Assembly: GCA_025363575.1 (NCBI GenBank)
Contig: JANYDM010000004.1
Span: forward strand, 1 to 64,000
Direction: 5' to 3'
DNA: 64,000 nucleotides
Source: Betaproteobacteria bacterium
Lineage (GTDB): Bacteria; Pseudomonadota; Gammaproteobacteria; Burkholderiales; SG8-41
This document shows positions 16,867-25,408 of this stretch, piece after piece. The notes under the pieces were generated by a model. It was not told the origin of the DNA. It did no database searches and worked only from the letters and a program-made list of their open reading frames with translations. A program made the position numbers and the translations under genes. Position 1 is the first letter of the stretch. Each line of letters begins with the position of its first letter.

Positions 16867-17745
16867 TTGTTTTACAAACAGATGAAGGACCGGTCGAAAA
16901 TCTCCCGCCGGTGCCTGGACGAACTCAACTTCCTGCTCACGAACCGGATCCCGCGCCTGGCATGTACGCGGTTCATGGGCTGGTTCAGCCGCATCGAGCA
17001 GCCGCTGGTGCGCGATCTGGCTATCGGCATTTGGCGGCGCTGCGCCGATCTCAATCTCGACGAGGCCAAGCAAACTCGCTTTAAGAGCCTGCACGATTGC
17101 TTTATCCGCGAATTGAAAGCAGACGCCCGGCCAGTCGATGCTGACCCGCGTGCCCTGGTAAGTCCGTGCGATGCCATCGTCGGTGCCTGCGGTTCGATTG
17201 ACGGCACGCGTGTATTTCAGACCAAAGGGTTTCCATATGCCCTCGAAGACCTGCTCGGCGACGCGGCGACGATTGCGAAGCTACGCGATGGCTGCTATGC
17301 GACGCTGCGCATCACTGCCAGCATGTATCATCGGTTTCATGCGCCCCACGATTGCAGTGTCGAGCGCGTGACTTATTTTTCAGGCGATACGTGGAATGTC
17401 AATCCGATAGCGTTGCAACGTGTCCAGCGGCTCTTTTGCAAGAACGAGCGCGCCGCGATCGTTACACGGCTTGCTGCTACCGGCACGCCATTGGTGCTTG
17501 TGCCAGTAGCCGCGGTGCTGGTCGCGAGCATCAAGCTGAACTTCCTCGGCGCGCCGCTCGACCTCAGGTATAGCGGACCTAACGTAATCACCTGCAATGC
17601 CGTGTTCGACAAAGGCGCGGAAATGGGATGGTTTCAGCACGGATCAACCATCATCGTTTTCGCCCCGCGCGGCTTCACGCTTTGTGCCGGCGTGCACGAA
17701 GGTACAAAGCTCCAGATGGGTGACCAGCTGATGCACCTGCCTTGA
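16867..17745 (+). CDS. psd: Phosphatidylserine decarboxylase proenzyme
   Basis: A 292-residue PSD-family proenzyme that makes phosphatidylethanolamine from phosphatidylserine at the inner membrane. The self-cleavage site is HGST near residue 257, where Ser becomes the pyruvoyl group. YHRFHAPHDC (~residues 156-165) and the segment ending VITCNAVFDKGAEMGWF are family hallmarks. The start is uncertain: TTG at 16867 or ATG at 16882, neither with a clear RBS. It is divergent from the aminotransferase. It may be an accessory psd for a special lipid head group rather than the housekeeping copy; I cannot decide from sequence. Confidence 0.9.
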   Translation: MFYKQMKDRSKISRRCLDELNFLLTNRIPRLACTRFMGWFSRIEQPLVRDLAIGIWRRCADLNLDEAKQTRFKSLHDCFIRELKADARPVDADPRALVSPCDAIVGACGSIDGTRVFQTKGFPYALEDLLGDAATIAKLRDGCYATLRITASMYHRFHAPHDCSVERVTYFSGDTWNVNPIALQRVQRLFCKNERAAIVTRLAATGTPLVLVPVAAVLVASIKLNFLGAPLDLRYSGPNVITCNAVFDKGAEMGWFQHGSTIIVFAPRGFTLCAGVHEGTKLQMGDQLMHLP

Positions 17746-17746
17746 A

Positions 17747-17785
17747 GGATGCACCGACAGGATGCACCAACAGGATGCACCAACC
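17747..17785 (+). repeat. 13-bp tandem repeat, three copies
   Basis: GGATGCACC recurs at 17747, 17760 and 17773, giving three near-identical 13-bp units (GGATGCACCAACA) right after the psd stop codon. No coding or structural role is apparent; it looks like replication slippage. Confidence 0.8.
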
Positions 17786-17835
17786 TTCGCGCAAAATTGC
17801 TTTGCGCGCATCGCTCGCGGAGGTGTCGTGCTCGT

Positions 17836-18021
17836 TTAGGTCAGGTCCCGCGCCATCTCATGCAACGTTGTCACGAAAGCAGAATGATTCGGCATACGTT
17901 CCGCGGGCACAGCCTGCGGCGGTTCGGATGCGGCACGCAGAGCAAAATATTCATTGCTGAGCGAGTCCCAGTAATCCGCCCAGTTCATTTCTGCGGGGTG
18001 ATGATGGTCAGGCACTGCCAT
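17836..18021 (-). CDS. Very small hypothetical protein
   Basis: A 61-residue ORF with AGAGGA 7 bases before the ATG. It begins MAVPDHHHPAEMNWADYWD, is acidic and aromatic in its first third, and ends HEMARDLT. I do not recognise it; no membrane segment or signal peptide is present. It lies between psd (convergent) and the small Lys-rich gene. Reality rests on the RBS and plausible composition only. Confidence 0.45.
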   Translation of the reverse strand: MAVPDHHHPAEMNWADYWDSLSNEYFALRAASEPPQAVPAERMPNHSAFVTTLHEMARDLT

Positions 18022-18388
18022 GGTTTTTTCCTCTTTGGGATAGGCAAGACGGAATTTTTCATCCGCCGCTGCTTAAACTCCTGACGCACGCGATCGACAG
18101 ATTGAAAATTCTGCAGCTCAGTTAGAGCGGGGGGCACCCACGATGGGCGCCTGTGAAATCTCCTTGCGAGGTACTCTAAGCAATCTGCGGCGCACCTTCA
18201 AGCGACTTTTTAAGGAAAATGCGCCCGTGCGCACGCAATTAAACTATCTTGCGTTCTGCTTAAAAAATAAGCGGCGAACGCAAACGCAGACGGTACGGAC
18301 TTCAGGCGTCCCCAGGCGGAACATATCCACAGCGTTATCCACAGAATTTGTGGATATAAAAAATTTTTCGATCGCGGCGCGCAATGCG
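18022..18388. other. Non-coding gap holding a DnaA-box cluster
   Basis: No convincing gene occurs here. The 18060-18300 part has mixed composition with no clear hairpin or promoter. The right end (18320-18370) carries three DnaA-box-like 9-mers followed by an A/T-rich tract, annotated separately. Confidence 0.5.
18323..18357. promoter_or_regulatory. Cluster of three DnaA-box-like 9-mers
   Basis: A perfect TTATCCACA (18335-18343) is flanked by ATATCCACA (18323-18331) and an inverted TGTGGATAT (18349-18357), each one mismatch from consensus. An A/T-rich stretch (18356-18368) follows. Perfect 9-mers are rare in DNA of this GC content, so three in 35 bp is notable. It could titrate DnaA (datA/DARS-like), be a DnaA-regulated promoter, or be a minor origin element. 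No dnaA, dnaN or parAB is nearby. Confidence 0.55.
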
Positions 18389-18634
18389 CTATTTCTCGAC
18401 CCGATCGATGGCCTTTTGACAGATCACGGCGATGCGTTTATACGCGGTCTGCCGCTTGCGGCGACTGGCAAATTCCGAAATGCTTTCAATGCGCTTGATG
18501 ACTTTTTTGCACGCGCGCAGCAACTGGCGAGACTCCACGAGGATTTTTGGATGCTTTTTGAGGAGGCTAATTTCCTTGCGCGTGAGACTCTGCAGAACGC
18601 GATAGCGACCAGGCGTAACCTTTATTGTTTTCAT
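18389..18634 (-). CDS. Small Lys/Arg-rich hypothetical protein
   Basis: An 81-residue basic, helical-looking protein starting MKTIKVTPGRYRVLQSL. The Met at 18634 is preferred over an upstream in-frame Met because AAAGG lies 7 bases before it. Residues ~40-80 are a run of basic amphipathic helix (CKKVIKRIESISEF, RRKRQTAYKR). I know no family for it; nucleic-acid or membrane-surface binding would suit the charge but is guesswork. It begins 25 bp after the cyclic-nucleotide-domain gene on the same strand, so the two are probably co-transcribed. Confidence 0.5.
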   Translation of the reverse strand: MKTIKVTPGRYRVLQSLTRKEISLLKKHPKILVESRQLLRACKKVIKRIESISEFASRRKRQTAYKRIAVICQKAIDRVEK

Positions 18635-18659
18635 CGTTGCGCCTTTATAAAAGCGATCG

Positions 18660-19016
18660 TTAAAGCAGGTTATCCATCCGGCGCAATCGATCGGCAATAA
18701 TCCGCATCAACTGCAGCGCGAAGTTCGGTGTCTGCTGGACCAGAAACTTGAAGCGCTTTTCATCGATCGGCACCAGCTTGCAGTCAGTCTTTGCCACTGC
18801 AGTCGCGCTGCGGTTCCCCTGCGCAATCAGCGCCATCTCGCCGAGAACGCCTCCCGGCGTCAGGTGCTCGACCAGCTTGCCTCGGACCAGCAGGTCGACT
18901 TCGCCCGCCACGACCACGAACATTGCATCCCCGGCGTCACCCTCGCCGAATATCGTCGCGCCCGAGGGGAAATCGAGCGTATTGTCTTCATTGCGGAACA
19001 AGTCGATCGGGATCAT
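18660..19016 (-). CDS. Stand-alone cyclic nucleotide-binding domain protein
   Basis: A 118-residue protein that is almost only a CRP-type sensor fold. It has GATIFGEGDAGDAMFVVVAGEV, then the phosphate-binding-cassette region GGVLGEMALI (~residues 55-64) and NRSATAVAKTDC, with a C-helix-like LMRIIADRLRRM end. There is no HTH, kinase or transporter domain, so it must act through a partner. Canonical CRP has GE..L and R-T in the cassette; here GEMAL and NRSATA retain the Glu and an Arg, so ligand binding is possible. CAGGAG precedes the ATG. The downstream partner candidate is the small basic protein. Confidence 0.85.
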   Translation of the reverse strand: MIPIDLFRNEDNTLDFPSGATIFGEGDAGDAMFVVVAGEVDLLVRGKLVEHLTPGGVLGEMALIAQGNRSATAVAKTDCKLVPIDEKRFKFLVQQTPNFALQLMRIIADRLRRMDNLL

Positions 19017-19121
19017 GCATGCTCCTGTTGCCGTTCGGCGCGGGTCATTTTGATGTTGCGAGAATATAACAATACCGTTGCAGATTCATTACATGCGCAG
19101 CCCGGCACGCACGGAACGTCG

Positions 19122-20216
19122 CTACGCGGACGCTGCGCCAATAAAATTCTTTCCGCGCACGCCCGCCAGCGCGTCGCGCAGCATGCGCGCCCGTTCGCCG
19201 GCGGCAATGCCGTAGCTTTCGAACCGGGTGCTCACGCCCAAGGCCTCGAGAAAGTTCTGCAGCACGTCTGCCGCCTCAGGCAATGGGCAGTCGAATACCC
19301 GGGCCAGGACGGCGTCCCGTTGACTGCTGTGCCCGATCGCACGCGCGAGGACCAACGGCAGGGTAAACGAGCACGCCAGACCGTGCGGCAAGCCGTGCTT
19401 GAGCGTCATCTCGTACGAGAGGGAATGCGCGAGCGCGGTCCTCGTATTGGAGAATGCGAGACCTGCGGTCAGCGCCGCGCGCGCGACGCGCGCACGCAGC
19501 TCGAGTTCAGCAGGGTGCGCCACCAGTGCAGGGAGCGTAGCAAGAATCGCGCGCGCGGCGGCGACCGCCAGTTCGTCAGATATCGGGTTGGCGTTCACGT
19601 TCCAAATCGCCTCCAGCGCGTGCGACAGCGCGTCGAGCGCGCTGTGTAGAGTCACGGCGGGCGGCAATGACAGCGTCAACTCCGGGTCGACAATTGCGGC
19701 TTCGGCCCAGGTATCTTTCAACTGTAGCGAATATTTTTTCTGCCGGCCGGGCGCCGCATCCCAGATTGTCGCGAACGGCGTTACCTCGCTGCCGGTGCCG
19801 GCGGTGGTGGGGACTGCGATCAACGGCTTGACGTGCGCGGGGGTAAAGGCCGCGCCCGTTGCGACAGAATCCACGAGATCATCGAGCATGCCGCTCGCAG
19901 TGCCTATCATCAGGGCCTTGGCAGTGTCGAGCGTGCTGCCGCCGCCGATAGCGATCACGACGTCGCAGCCGGCGTAATCACGCCAGAACCTCTCATATAA
20001 ACCGGCGAGATCTCTTACGTCGGGATTGGGTTGCGTTTCGTCGATCACTCCAACCAGCGCCGGCCCGAGCATATCCCCCACGCGCCGAACCAACCCGAGA
20101 GCGGCGGCTTCCGGAAATGTGACCATTACAGCAGTTCGGCCGGCGACTAGGCGAGGCAACTCGCGCAACGCGCCCGCACCGAAATGGACATTGACGGGGT
20201 TGTGAAAGCGCCACAT
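19122..20216 (-). CDS. Phosphonate-associated iron-containing alcohol dehydrogenase
   Basis: A 364-residue group III Fe-alcohol dehydrogenase. The start at 20216 (MWRFHNPVNVHFGAG) matches the usual family beginning; a longer frame upstream only reads into the phnZ remnant. Seen are IGGGSTLDTAKA (nucleotide binding, ~residues 89-100), PTTAGTGSEVTPFA, and metal ligands in the ALDALSHALEA and HGLPHGLACS blocks. It resembles the phosphonate-metabolism-associated Fe-ADH family (TIGR03405 type), expected to interconvert phosphonoacetaldehyde and 2-hydroxyethylphosphonate; that reaction is inferred. The phnZ fragment directly upstream and divergent phnCDE support the assignment. Confidence 0.85.
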   Translation of the reverse strand: MWRFHNPVNVHFGAGALRELPRLVAGRTAVMVTFPEAAALGLVRRVGDMLGPALVGVIDETQPNPDVRDLAGLYERFWRDYAGCDVVIAIGGGSTLDTAKALMIGTASGMLDDLVDSVATGAAFTPAHVKPLIAVPTTAGTGSEVTPFATIWDAAPGRQKKYSLQLKDTWAEAAIVDPELTLSLPPAVTLHSALDALSHALEAIWNVNANPISDELAVAAARAILATLPALVAHPAELELRARVARAALTAGLAFSNTRTALAHSLSYEMTLKHGLPHGLACSFTLPLVLARAIGHSSQRDAVLARVFDCPLPEAADVLQNFLEALGVSTRFESYGIAAGERARMLRDALAGVRGKNFIGAASA

Positions 20217-20238
20217 CAGCCGACTGCGCAACGTCGCA

Positions 20239-20436
20239 TCACGTTGTTCCCATGTCGTTCGACATGTGCCCCAAGTCATGCAACAGGGCCGCAGTGATCA
20301 ACTCGGCTCGCGCGCCGGCACGCGCCGCGAGTTGCGCGCACTGCAGCGCGCGCTCGAGTTGAGATAGACGCTCGCCGCTGCACTGGGTATGCCCGTTGAG
20401 TTCAAACAACGCGCGTATTTCTGGAAACGTGATCAC
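20239..20436 (-). pseudogene. phnZ: Truncated phosphonate HD-domain oxygenase (phnZ remnant)
   Basis: The 65 codons match only the N-terminal third of PhnZ-type HD oxygenases (~190 residues), which cleave 2-amino-1-hydroxyethylphosphonate. Seen are SGERLSQLERALQCAQLA and ITAALLHDLGH. The frame ends six codons after the HD pair, so the later iron ligands are absent. The residue that is His in the family QLEHALQ motif is Arg here, and the Tyr before GE is Cys, so decay is not limited to the truncation. It begins with GTG and ends 22 bp before the Fe-ADH. Very probably non-functional. Confidence 0.72.
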
Positions 20437-20596
20437 GGCGGCTCATGCCCGCCGTAAAAAGTACGTGTTCACGCTGGTAGATTTCACCTCGCCCCCTGCA
20501 TTTCCATTCTCTCCCTGCACGCGATAACCGCCTGCCGCGTCGGCAAGCCATCATCAATTAAACTGAATTGCTCCCGCTCTTGTCAACGACTTGTGG

Positions 20597-20613
20597 TGTC
20601 ACACGACTGTAAC
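20597..20613 (+). promoter_or_regulatory. Pho box upstream of phnCDE
   Basis: TGTCAC (GTCA at 20598) and TGTAAC (GTAA at 20609) are 11 bp apart, a near-consensus PhoB tandem site. CTAACAT about 8 bp downstream can serve as -10, with the phnC ATG at 20639. An extra TGTCA at 20581 is out of phase. Confidence 0.65.
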
Positions 20614-20638
20614 GTGCCCCGCCTAACATGCGCGGATT

Positions 20639-21484
20639 ATGAAGCCTGATGTTGTGCGGCCTGCGCTGCGGATCGAGAACCTGACCAAGTCGTTCACACC
20701 CGGCCGCATCGCGCTGCAAGGCGTCAACATGACGGTGCGCGAAGGGGAAATGGTCGCGTTGATAGGCGCATCCGGGTCCGGCAAATCGACGCTGCTGCGT
20801 CACGTCGCCGGCTTCCTGCCCGCCGATGCGGGCACCATAGAGGTGTTCGGCCGCACCGTTCAGGCCGGCGGCCGCGTGGGAAAGAACATCCGCGAATTGC
20901 GCGCCGAAATCGGCTTCGTGTTCCAGCAGTTCAATCTGATCAATCGCCTGGATGTGCTGACCAATGTGCTCACCGGCCTCCTGTATCGCGTGCCGCTATG
21001 GCGTTCGCTGCTCCTGCGCTTCAGTGGCGCCGAGCGTGATGCGGCGCTGTCCGAACTCATGGCGGTAGATATCGTCGAGCAGGCCTACCAACGCGCGGGC
21101 GAACTTTCTGGAGGGCAGCAACAGCGCGCCGCCATCGCGCGCACGCTCGTTCAAGGTGCGCGCATTATCCTGGCGGATGAACCGATAGCATCGCTGGACC
21201 CCGAATCATCGCGCAACGTGATGGAGATCCTCGCACGCACGAACCGCGAGCGCGGCCTCACAGTGCTCGTGTCTTTGCATCAGCTCGAATTCGCAATACG
21301 CTATTGCCCGCGCGCGATTGCGCTGCATCAGGGGCGCGTCGTTTATGACGGCGCTTCGCGCAACCTGGATACCGCGGCGCTGCGCCGGATTTACGGCTGC
21401 GCTGCCGACGAGTTGCTCGGCTCACCCGCGAATGAGGCGGCGGCCGCCTACTCTGCAATTGCAACCAGCCACGCCGCGGCCTGA
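20639..21484 (+). CDS. phnC: Phosphonate/phosphite ABC transporter ATPase
   Basis: A 281-residue ABC ATPase that powers phosphonate-type uptake at the cytoplasmic face. Walker [10 protein letters not shown] (~residues 42-50), Q-loop FQQFNLI, signature [13 protein letters not shown] and Walker [14 protein letters not shown] are intact, followed by an H-loop in [11 protein letters not shown]. The long insert between Walker A and signature is typical of PhnC. It is the first gene of a tight phnC-phnD-phnE unit behind a good Pho box. The substrate may be phosphonates or phosphite; PtxA/HtxD-like roles cannot be separated by eye. Confidence 0.94.
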   Translation: MKPDVVRPALRIENLTKSFTPGRIALQGVNMTVREGEMVALIGASGSGKSTLLRHVAGFLPADAGTIEVFGRTVQAGGRVGKNIRELRAEIGFVFQQFNLINRLDVLTNVLTGLLYRVPLWRSLLLRFSGAERDAALSELMAVDIVEQAYQRAGELSGGQQQRAAIARTLVQGARIILADEPIASLDPESSRNVMEILARTNRERGLTVLVSLHQLEFAIRYCPRAIALHQGRVVYDGASRNLDTAALRRIYGCAADELLGSPANEAAAAYSAIATSHAAA

Positions 21485-21522
21485 CCCGTAGCCGAACCGT
21501 TTTGCAACCCAAAGGAATTCAC

Positions 21523-22488
21523 ATGAAAAAATGGCTAGCTGCTGCGAGCGCCGCCTGCGCGCTCGGCCTCTCCTTCCTGGCTAGTGCTCAGGAAGTCAGT
21601 TTCGGCATCATTGCGACCGATACCGCATCTACTCAACGCGAACGCTGGGAGCCGTTTTTCCGCGACATGGAAAAGAAAACCGGCTTAAAAATAAAATCTT
21701 TTTACGCGCCCGACTATGCAGGGGTGATCGAGGCCCAGCGCTTCAACAAGGTGCAGGTTGCGTGGTACGGAAATAAGGCGGCAATGGAAGCGGTCGACCG
21801 TGCAAACAGCGAAATATTCGCGCAGATCGTATATGCGGGCGGCTCGCTCGGCTACTACTCACTCCTGATCGTGCACAAGGACAGCCCGATCCAGTCACTC
21901 GACGACGTACTGAAAAACGGCAAAAACTATTCATTTGGCAATGGTGACCCGAATTCGACGTCGGGCTTTCTCGTACCCGGCTATTACGTGTTCGCGCTGA
22001 ACAAGATCGATCCCAAGACTCACTTCAAGATCGTGCGCAATGCGAGCCACGGCGCGAACATACAGGCGGTTTTGAACAAGCAGATCGATGTCGCGACCAA
22101 CAATACCGAGGAGATGGAAAAGCTCGAAATGACCAAGCCCGAGATTCTGCAGCAACTGCGCGTCATCTGGAAGTCGCCGCTGATCCCGTCGGACCCGCTT
22201 GTATGGCGCAAAGACCTCGACCCCGCCGTCAAGGCAAAGATCAAGGATTTCGTCTTGAACTACGGCAAGACCGACGCCAATGAGAAAGCCGTGTTAAAGA
22301 ACATTTACAACTACAGCGGGTTCCGCGAATCGACCAATGCCCAGTTGATTCCCATTCGCCAGCTCGAGTACTTTAAGGACCGCGTCAAGATCGAAGGCGA
22401 CCCGGCGCTCACTGCTGAAGAAAAACAGAAAAAACTCGCCGAGATCGATATTAAGCTGACCGAACTCGACCGCCAGGCCCGGCGCTAA
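21523..22488 (+). CDS. phnD: Phosphonate/phosphite-binding periplasmic protein
   Basis: A 321-residue substrate-binding protein. The ATG at 21523 is chosen because AAAGGA precedes it and it gives a clean signal peptide ([23 protein letters not shown]). The mature part starts [22 protein letters not shown], a PhnD-family opening, with [24 protein letters not shown] and [15 protein letters not shown] ligand-loop blocks. The Lys-rich C-terminal helix ([15 protein letters not shown]) is common in the family. It lies 38 bp after phnC. Confidence 0.93.
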   Translation: MKKWLAAASAACALGLSFLASAQEVSFGIIATDTASTQRERWEPFFRDMEKKTGLKIKSFYAPDYAGVIEAQRFNKVQVAWYGNKAAMEAVDRANSEIFAQIVYAGGSLGYYSLLIVHKDSPIQSLDDVLKNGKNYSFGNGDPNSTSGFLVPGYYVFALNKIDPKTHFKIVRNASHGANIQAVLNKQIDVATNNTEEMEKLEMTKPEILQQLRVIWKSPLIPSDPLVWRKDLDPAVKAKIKDFVLNYGKTDANEKAVLKNIYNYSGFRESTNAQLIPIRQLEYFKDRVKIEGDPALTAEEKQKKLAEIDIKLTELDRQARR

Positions 22489-22505
22489 CTGTCAGCGATT
22501 CCGCT

Positions 22506-23306
22506 ATGAGTGACCTGGCCGCGGCGGCTCGCGCTGACTTTCCGCGGCCACCGAAGCGTTCGCTAAGCGGCTCGTTCGCGTGGGCCGCACTGGCGGCTCT
22601 GCTAGTGTGGTCGTGGCACGGCGCGGAAATGAAGCCCGGCGACTTGTTGCTGTACGCCGGCAACATGGGGACGTTCGCGCGCGATTTTTTTCCGCCGAAT
22701 TTTCACGATTGGCGCATTTATCTCGACGAAATGCTGATCACGCTGCACATCGCCGTTTGGGGCACCGCTCTGGGCGTCATATGCGCGATTCCTTGCGGTC
22801 TTCTGTCGTCATCCAACCTGGTGCCGCGGTGGGTGTACCAGCCGATAAGGCGCGCCATGGACGCCTGCCGCGCGATCAACGAGATGGTGTTCGCGATGTT
22901 GTTCATCGTTGCCGTCGGCCTGGGACCCTTTGCCGGGGTACTGGCCTTGTGGATCCATACGACCGGCACGCTCGCCAAACTTTATGCCGAAGCTGTCGAA
23001 GCGATCGACCCGCGCCCGGTCGAAGGCGTGCGCGGCACCGGCGCGCATGTGCTCGAAGAGATCCTTTACGGCGTGATCCCGCAGGTGCTGCCGCTGTGGA
23101 TTTCGTTCTCGTTGTACCGGTTCGAATCTAACGTGCGCAGCGCATCGGTCGTCGGCATGGTGGGCGCGGGCGGGATCGGCGTCGTGCTCTATGAAGTGAT
23201 TCGCAGTTTTCAATATGCGCAAACGTGCGCGGTGCTGATCATCCTGATCGCGTGCGTGTCGGTCATCGACCTATTGTCTGCGCGTATCCGCGCGCTGACT
23301 ATTTGA
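22506..23306 (+). CDS. phnE: Phosphonate/phosphite ABC transporter permease
   Basis: A 266-residue inner-membrane permease with about six helices. The EAA-type coupling motif is readable as [24 protein letters not shown] (the first 20 residues are diagnostic of PhnE), followed by [22 protein letters not shown], a highly conserved PhnE block. It starts 17 bp after phnD. Its stop lies 8 bp from the convergent phoR stop, with no terminator hairpin between them, so transcripts from both sides may overlap. Confidence 0.93.
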   Translation: MSDLAAAARADFPRPPKRSLSGSFAWAALAALLVWSWHGAEMKPGDLLLYAGNMGTFARDFFPPNFHDWRIYLDEMLITLHIAVWGTALGVICAIPCGLLSSSNLVPRWVYQPIRRAMDACRAINEMVFAMLFIVAVGLGPFAGVLALWIHTTGTLAKLYAEAVEAIDPRPVEGVRGTGAHVLEEILYGVIPQVLPLWISFSLYRFESNVRSASVVGMVGAGGIGVVLYEVIRSFQYAQTCAVLIILIACVSVIDLLSARIRALTI

Positions 23307-23314
23307 GCGCCGAT

Positions 23315-24643
23315 TTACGAATCGCGAGTTGCGTCAGCCGGCACCGCCGCAACCGGAATTATACGACGGGCCGAAAAACGCGCTGCAAAGCCGCTGCCTT
23401 TACCGGCCTCGCTTTTGATGTCGAGGGTTGCCTGGTGACGATTCAGGATGTGCTTGACGATGGCCAGCCCCAGCCCGGTACCCCCCGTCGCTCGCGAGCG
23501 GCCTCGATCCACGCGGTAAAAGCGCTCCGTTAGCCGCGGTATATGTTCGGAAGCGATTCCGATACCTGAGTCGACGACGGAGAACTTGGCTTCGTTAGCT
23601 GTAGCGCGCCACGAGATACGCACCTCGCCCCCGTCGGGAGTGTAGCGAATTGCATTGGTCACCAGATTGCCGAATGCGCTCGCTATTTCGCTTTCCGCTC
23701 CGAGCAGGTCGAATCCTGGTTCGGCTTCTAGCACGATGCGATGGCGGCCTGCACTTAACGCCGCGCCATCGATGCGCAGGCGCTCAAGCAGCGGCATGAT
23801 CGGCACCCGCTCGTCGAGCGGCGGGCTGGGGGCCGATTCGAGCGTTGAGAGGGTCAAGAGGTCGTCCACGATGCGTTCCATGCGCTTGCCCTGCTCCGCC
23901 ATCAGATTGATGTAATCGCGGGAGCGCTGCGGGTCGAGCTGCAGTTCCTTTATGGTCTCGAGAAAGCCCGACAGCACCGTGAGCGGCGTGCGCAACTCGT
24001 GCGACACGTTGGCGACGAAGTCGCGGCGCATGGTTTCCAGCCTCTCGAGACGCGTTATGTCGCGGGACAGCAGCAGTTTTTGCGCATCTCCGTACGGAAT
24101 GATCTGTACCGAAAATACCGCGCCGCCGCCGCGCGCCGAGCGCAATTCGAGCGGCTGCGTGTAATCGGCGGACTCGACATAAGCGACGAACTCGGGCTGG
24201 CGCATCAGGTTGACCACTGGCTGGCCCGCGTCGGTTTCCACATTCAGTTCGAAATGAGATTCGGCGGTATCGTTGCACCATTCGATGCGGTTGTCCGCGT
24301 CGAGTATGACTACACCGTCCGGATGGGCGCGGGCGGCCTGGCGAAACCGGACGAGGGTCTTCGCGAGCTGCTGCTGCTGCCTGGACTGAATGCGCTCGAA
24401 GCGGTAGAGCAACGAAAATATATAATCCCACGCGCCGTTCCCCACAGGGACCTGTCCTGCGACCGGACGCTGCAGCCAGCGCGTGAGCGCTTCTACGTGC
24501 CGCATGTGGTGAACGAGCAGCAGGACGAGTGAGCCCGAAAAAAACACCCAGCCCGTAGTCGGACCGAACAACAAATGCGCGATCCACGCGGCGAACGCAA
24601 TCACCGCGACTAGCATTAGCGTACGAAGGAGTTGACGGTCCAC
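23315..24643 (-). CDS. phoR: Phosphate regulon sensor histidine kinase PhoR
   Basis: A 442-residue membrane kinase that phosphorylates PhoB at low phosphate and dephosphorylates it when Pst/PhoU signal sufficiency. Two N-terminal helices (~residues 8-45) with almost no periplasmic loop, a PAS domain (~100-190, HPDGVVILDADNRIEWCN), HisKA with the phosphorylated His in NVSHELRTPL, then the N box (FGNLVTNAIRYTP), DSGIGIA and GGTGLGLAIVKH of the ATPase domain. It uses a GTG start. It is the last gene of pstSCAB-phoU-phoBR, 68 bp after phoB. Confidence 0.95.
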   Translation of the reverse strand: MDRQLLRTLMLVAVIAFAAWIAHLLFGPTTGWVFFSGSLVLLLVHHMRHVEALTRWLQRPVAGQVPVGNGAWDYIFSLLYRFERIQSRQQQQLAKTLVRFRQAARAHPDGVVILDADNRIEWCNDTAESHFELNVETDAGQPVVNLMRQPEFVAYVESADYTQPLELRSARGGGAVFSVQIIPYGDAQKLLLSRDITRLERLETMRRDFVANVSHELRTPLTVLSGFLETIKELQLDPQRSRDYINLMAEQGKRMERIVDDLLTLSTLESAPSPPLDERVPIMPLLERLRIDGAALSAGRHRIVLEAEPGFDLLGAESEIASAFGNLVTNAIRYTPDGGEVRISWRATANEAKFSVVDSGIGIASEHIPRLTERFYRVDRGRSRATGGTGLGLAIVKHILNRHQATLDIKSEAGKGSGFAARFSARRIIPVAAVPADATRDS

Positions 24644-24711
24644 AAAGGCCGGCGCAGGAAAAGACGCCGCGATTATCGCACGCCCGGACGTCCGCTATCG
24701 CGGCTGCCCGT

Positions 24712-25395
24712 TCAGCCGTGAAACCGGTAGCCGGCGCCGCGCACCGTCTCGATCAGGCTGTCGTGGCTGCTCGGCTCCAGCGCCTGGCGCAGGCGGCGGA
24801 TGTGCACGTCGACCGTGCGCTCCTCGACGAACACGTGGTCGCCCCACACCTGGTCGAGCAGCTGCATGCGGCTGTAGACGCGCTCGGGGTGCGTCATGAA
24901 GAAATGCAGAAGCTTGAACTCGGTCGGGCCGAGACTGAGCTCGTGCCCCTTGCCAGTCACGCGGTGGGTCGCGGGATCCAGTTGCAGGGCCTTGATCTCG
25001 ATCACGTCGTCGGTCAATTGCGGCGAGCGCCGGCGCAGCACGGCCTTGATGCGCGCCATCAGCTCCTTGGGTGAAAACGGCTTGGTAACGTAATCGTCCG
25101 CACCGGCGTCGAGACCCTCGATCTTGTCATGTTCCTGCGCACGTGCCGTCAGCATGATAATGGGTATGTCCTTGCTGCGCGCATCGGCGCGCAGCTTGCG
25201 CGCGAGCACTGTGCCGGCCACATCGGGCAGCATCCAGTCGAGCAATATGAGGTCGGGCCGGATTTCGCGGATCATGGCGTCGGCCTCCGCCGCGCTGTGC
25301 GCGCGCTGCACGCGATGCCCGGCGTGCTCGAGGTTGACGGCAATCAGCTCCTGGATCGCGGGCTCGTCCTCGACGACGAGGATGTCGCTGCTCAT
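24712..25395 (-). CDS. phoB: Phosphate regulon response regulator PhoB
   Basis: A 227-residue OmpR-family regulator. The ATG at 25395 has GGAG 6 bases upstream. The receiver domain carries the acidic pair (VVEDEP), the phospho-acceptor Asp in LILLDWMLPD and Lys in VTKPFSP. The C-terminal winged helix ends RRLRQALEPSSHDSLIETV. It should bind the 11-bp-phased GTCA/GTAA repeats seen upstream of olsB, phnC, pstS and others here. The phoU stop lies 13 bp before its start. Confidence 0.96.
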   Translation of the reverse strand: MSSDILVVEDEPAIQELIAVNLEHAGHRVQRAHSAAEADAMIREIRPDLILLDWMLPDVAGTVLARKLRADARSKDIPIIMLTARAQEHDKIEGLDAGADDYVTKPFSPKELMARIKAVLRRRSPQLTDDVIEIKALQLDPATHRVTGKGHELSLGPTEFKLLHFFMTHPERVYSRMQLLDQVWGDHVFVEERTVDVHIRRLRQALEPSSHDSLIETVRGAGYRFHG

Positions 25396-25408
25396 GCGCA
25401 CTCCGGCG

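Noticed and set aside
14840..16885. 681-codon open frame antisense to the class III aminotransferase
   Set aside because: No domain or motif is readable, composition is Arg/His-rich, and it would overlap three well-supported genes.
18115..18150. tRNA-like D-arm sequence GCAGCTCAGTTAGAGCG
   Set aside because: No acceptor stem, anticodon arm or TTCGA T-loop could be found around it.
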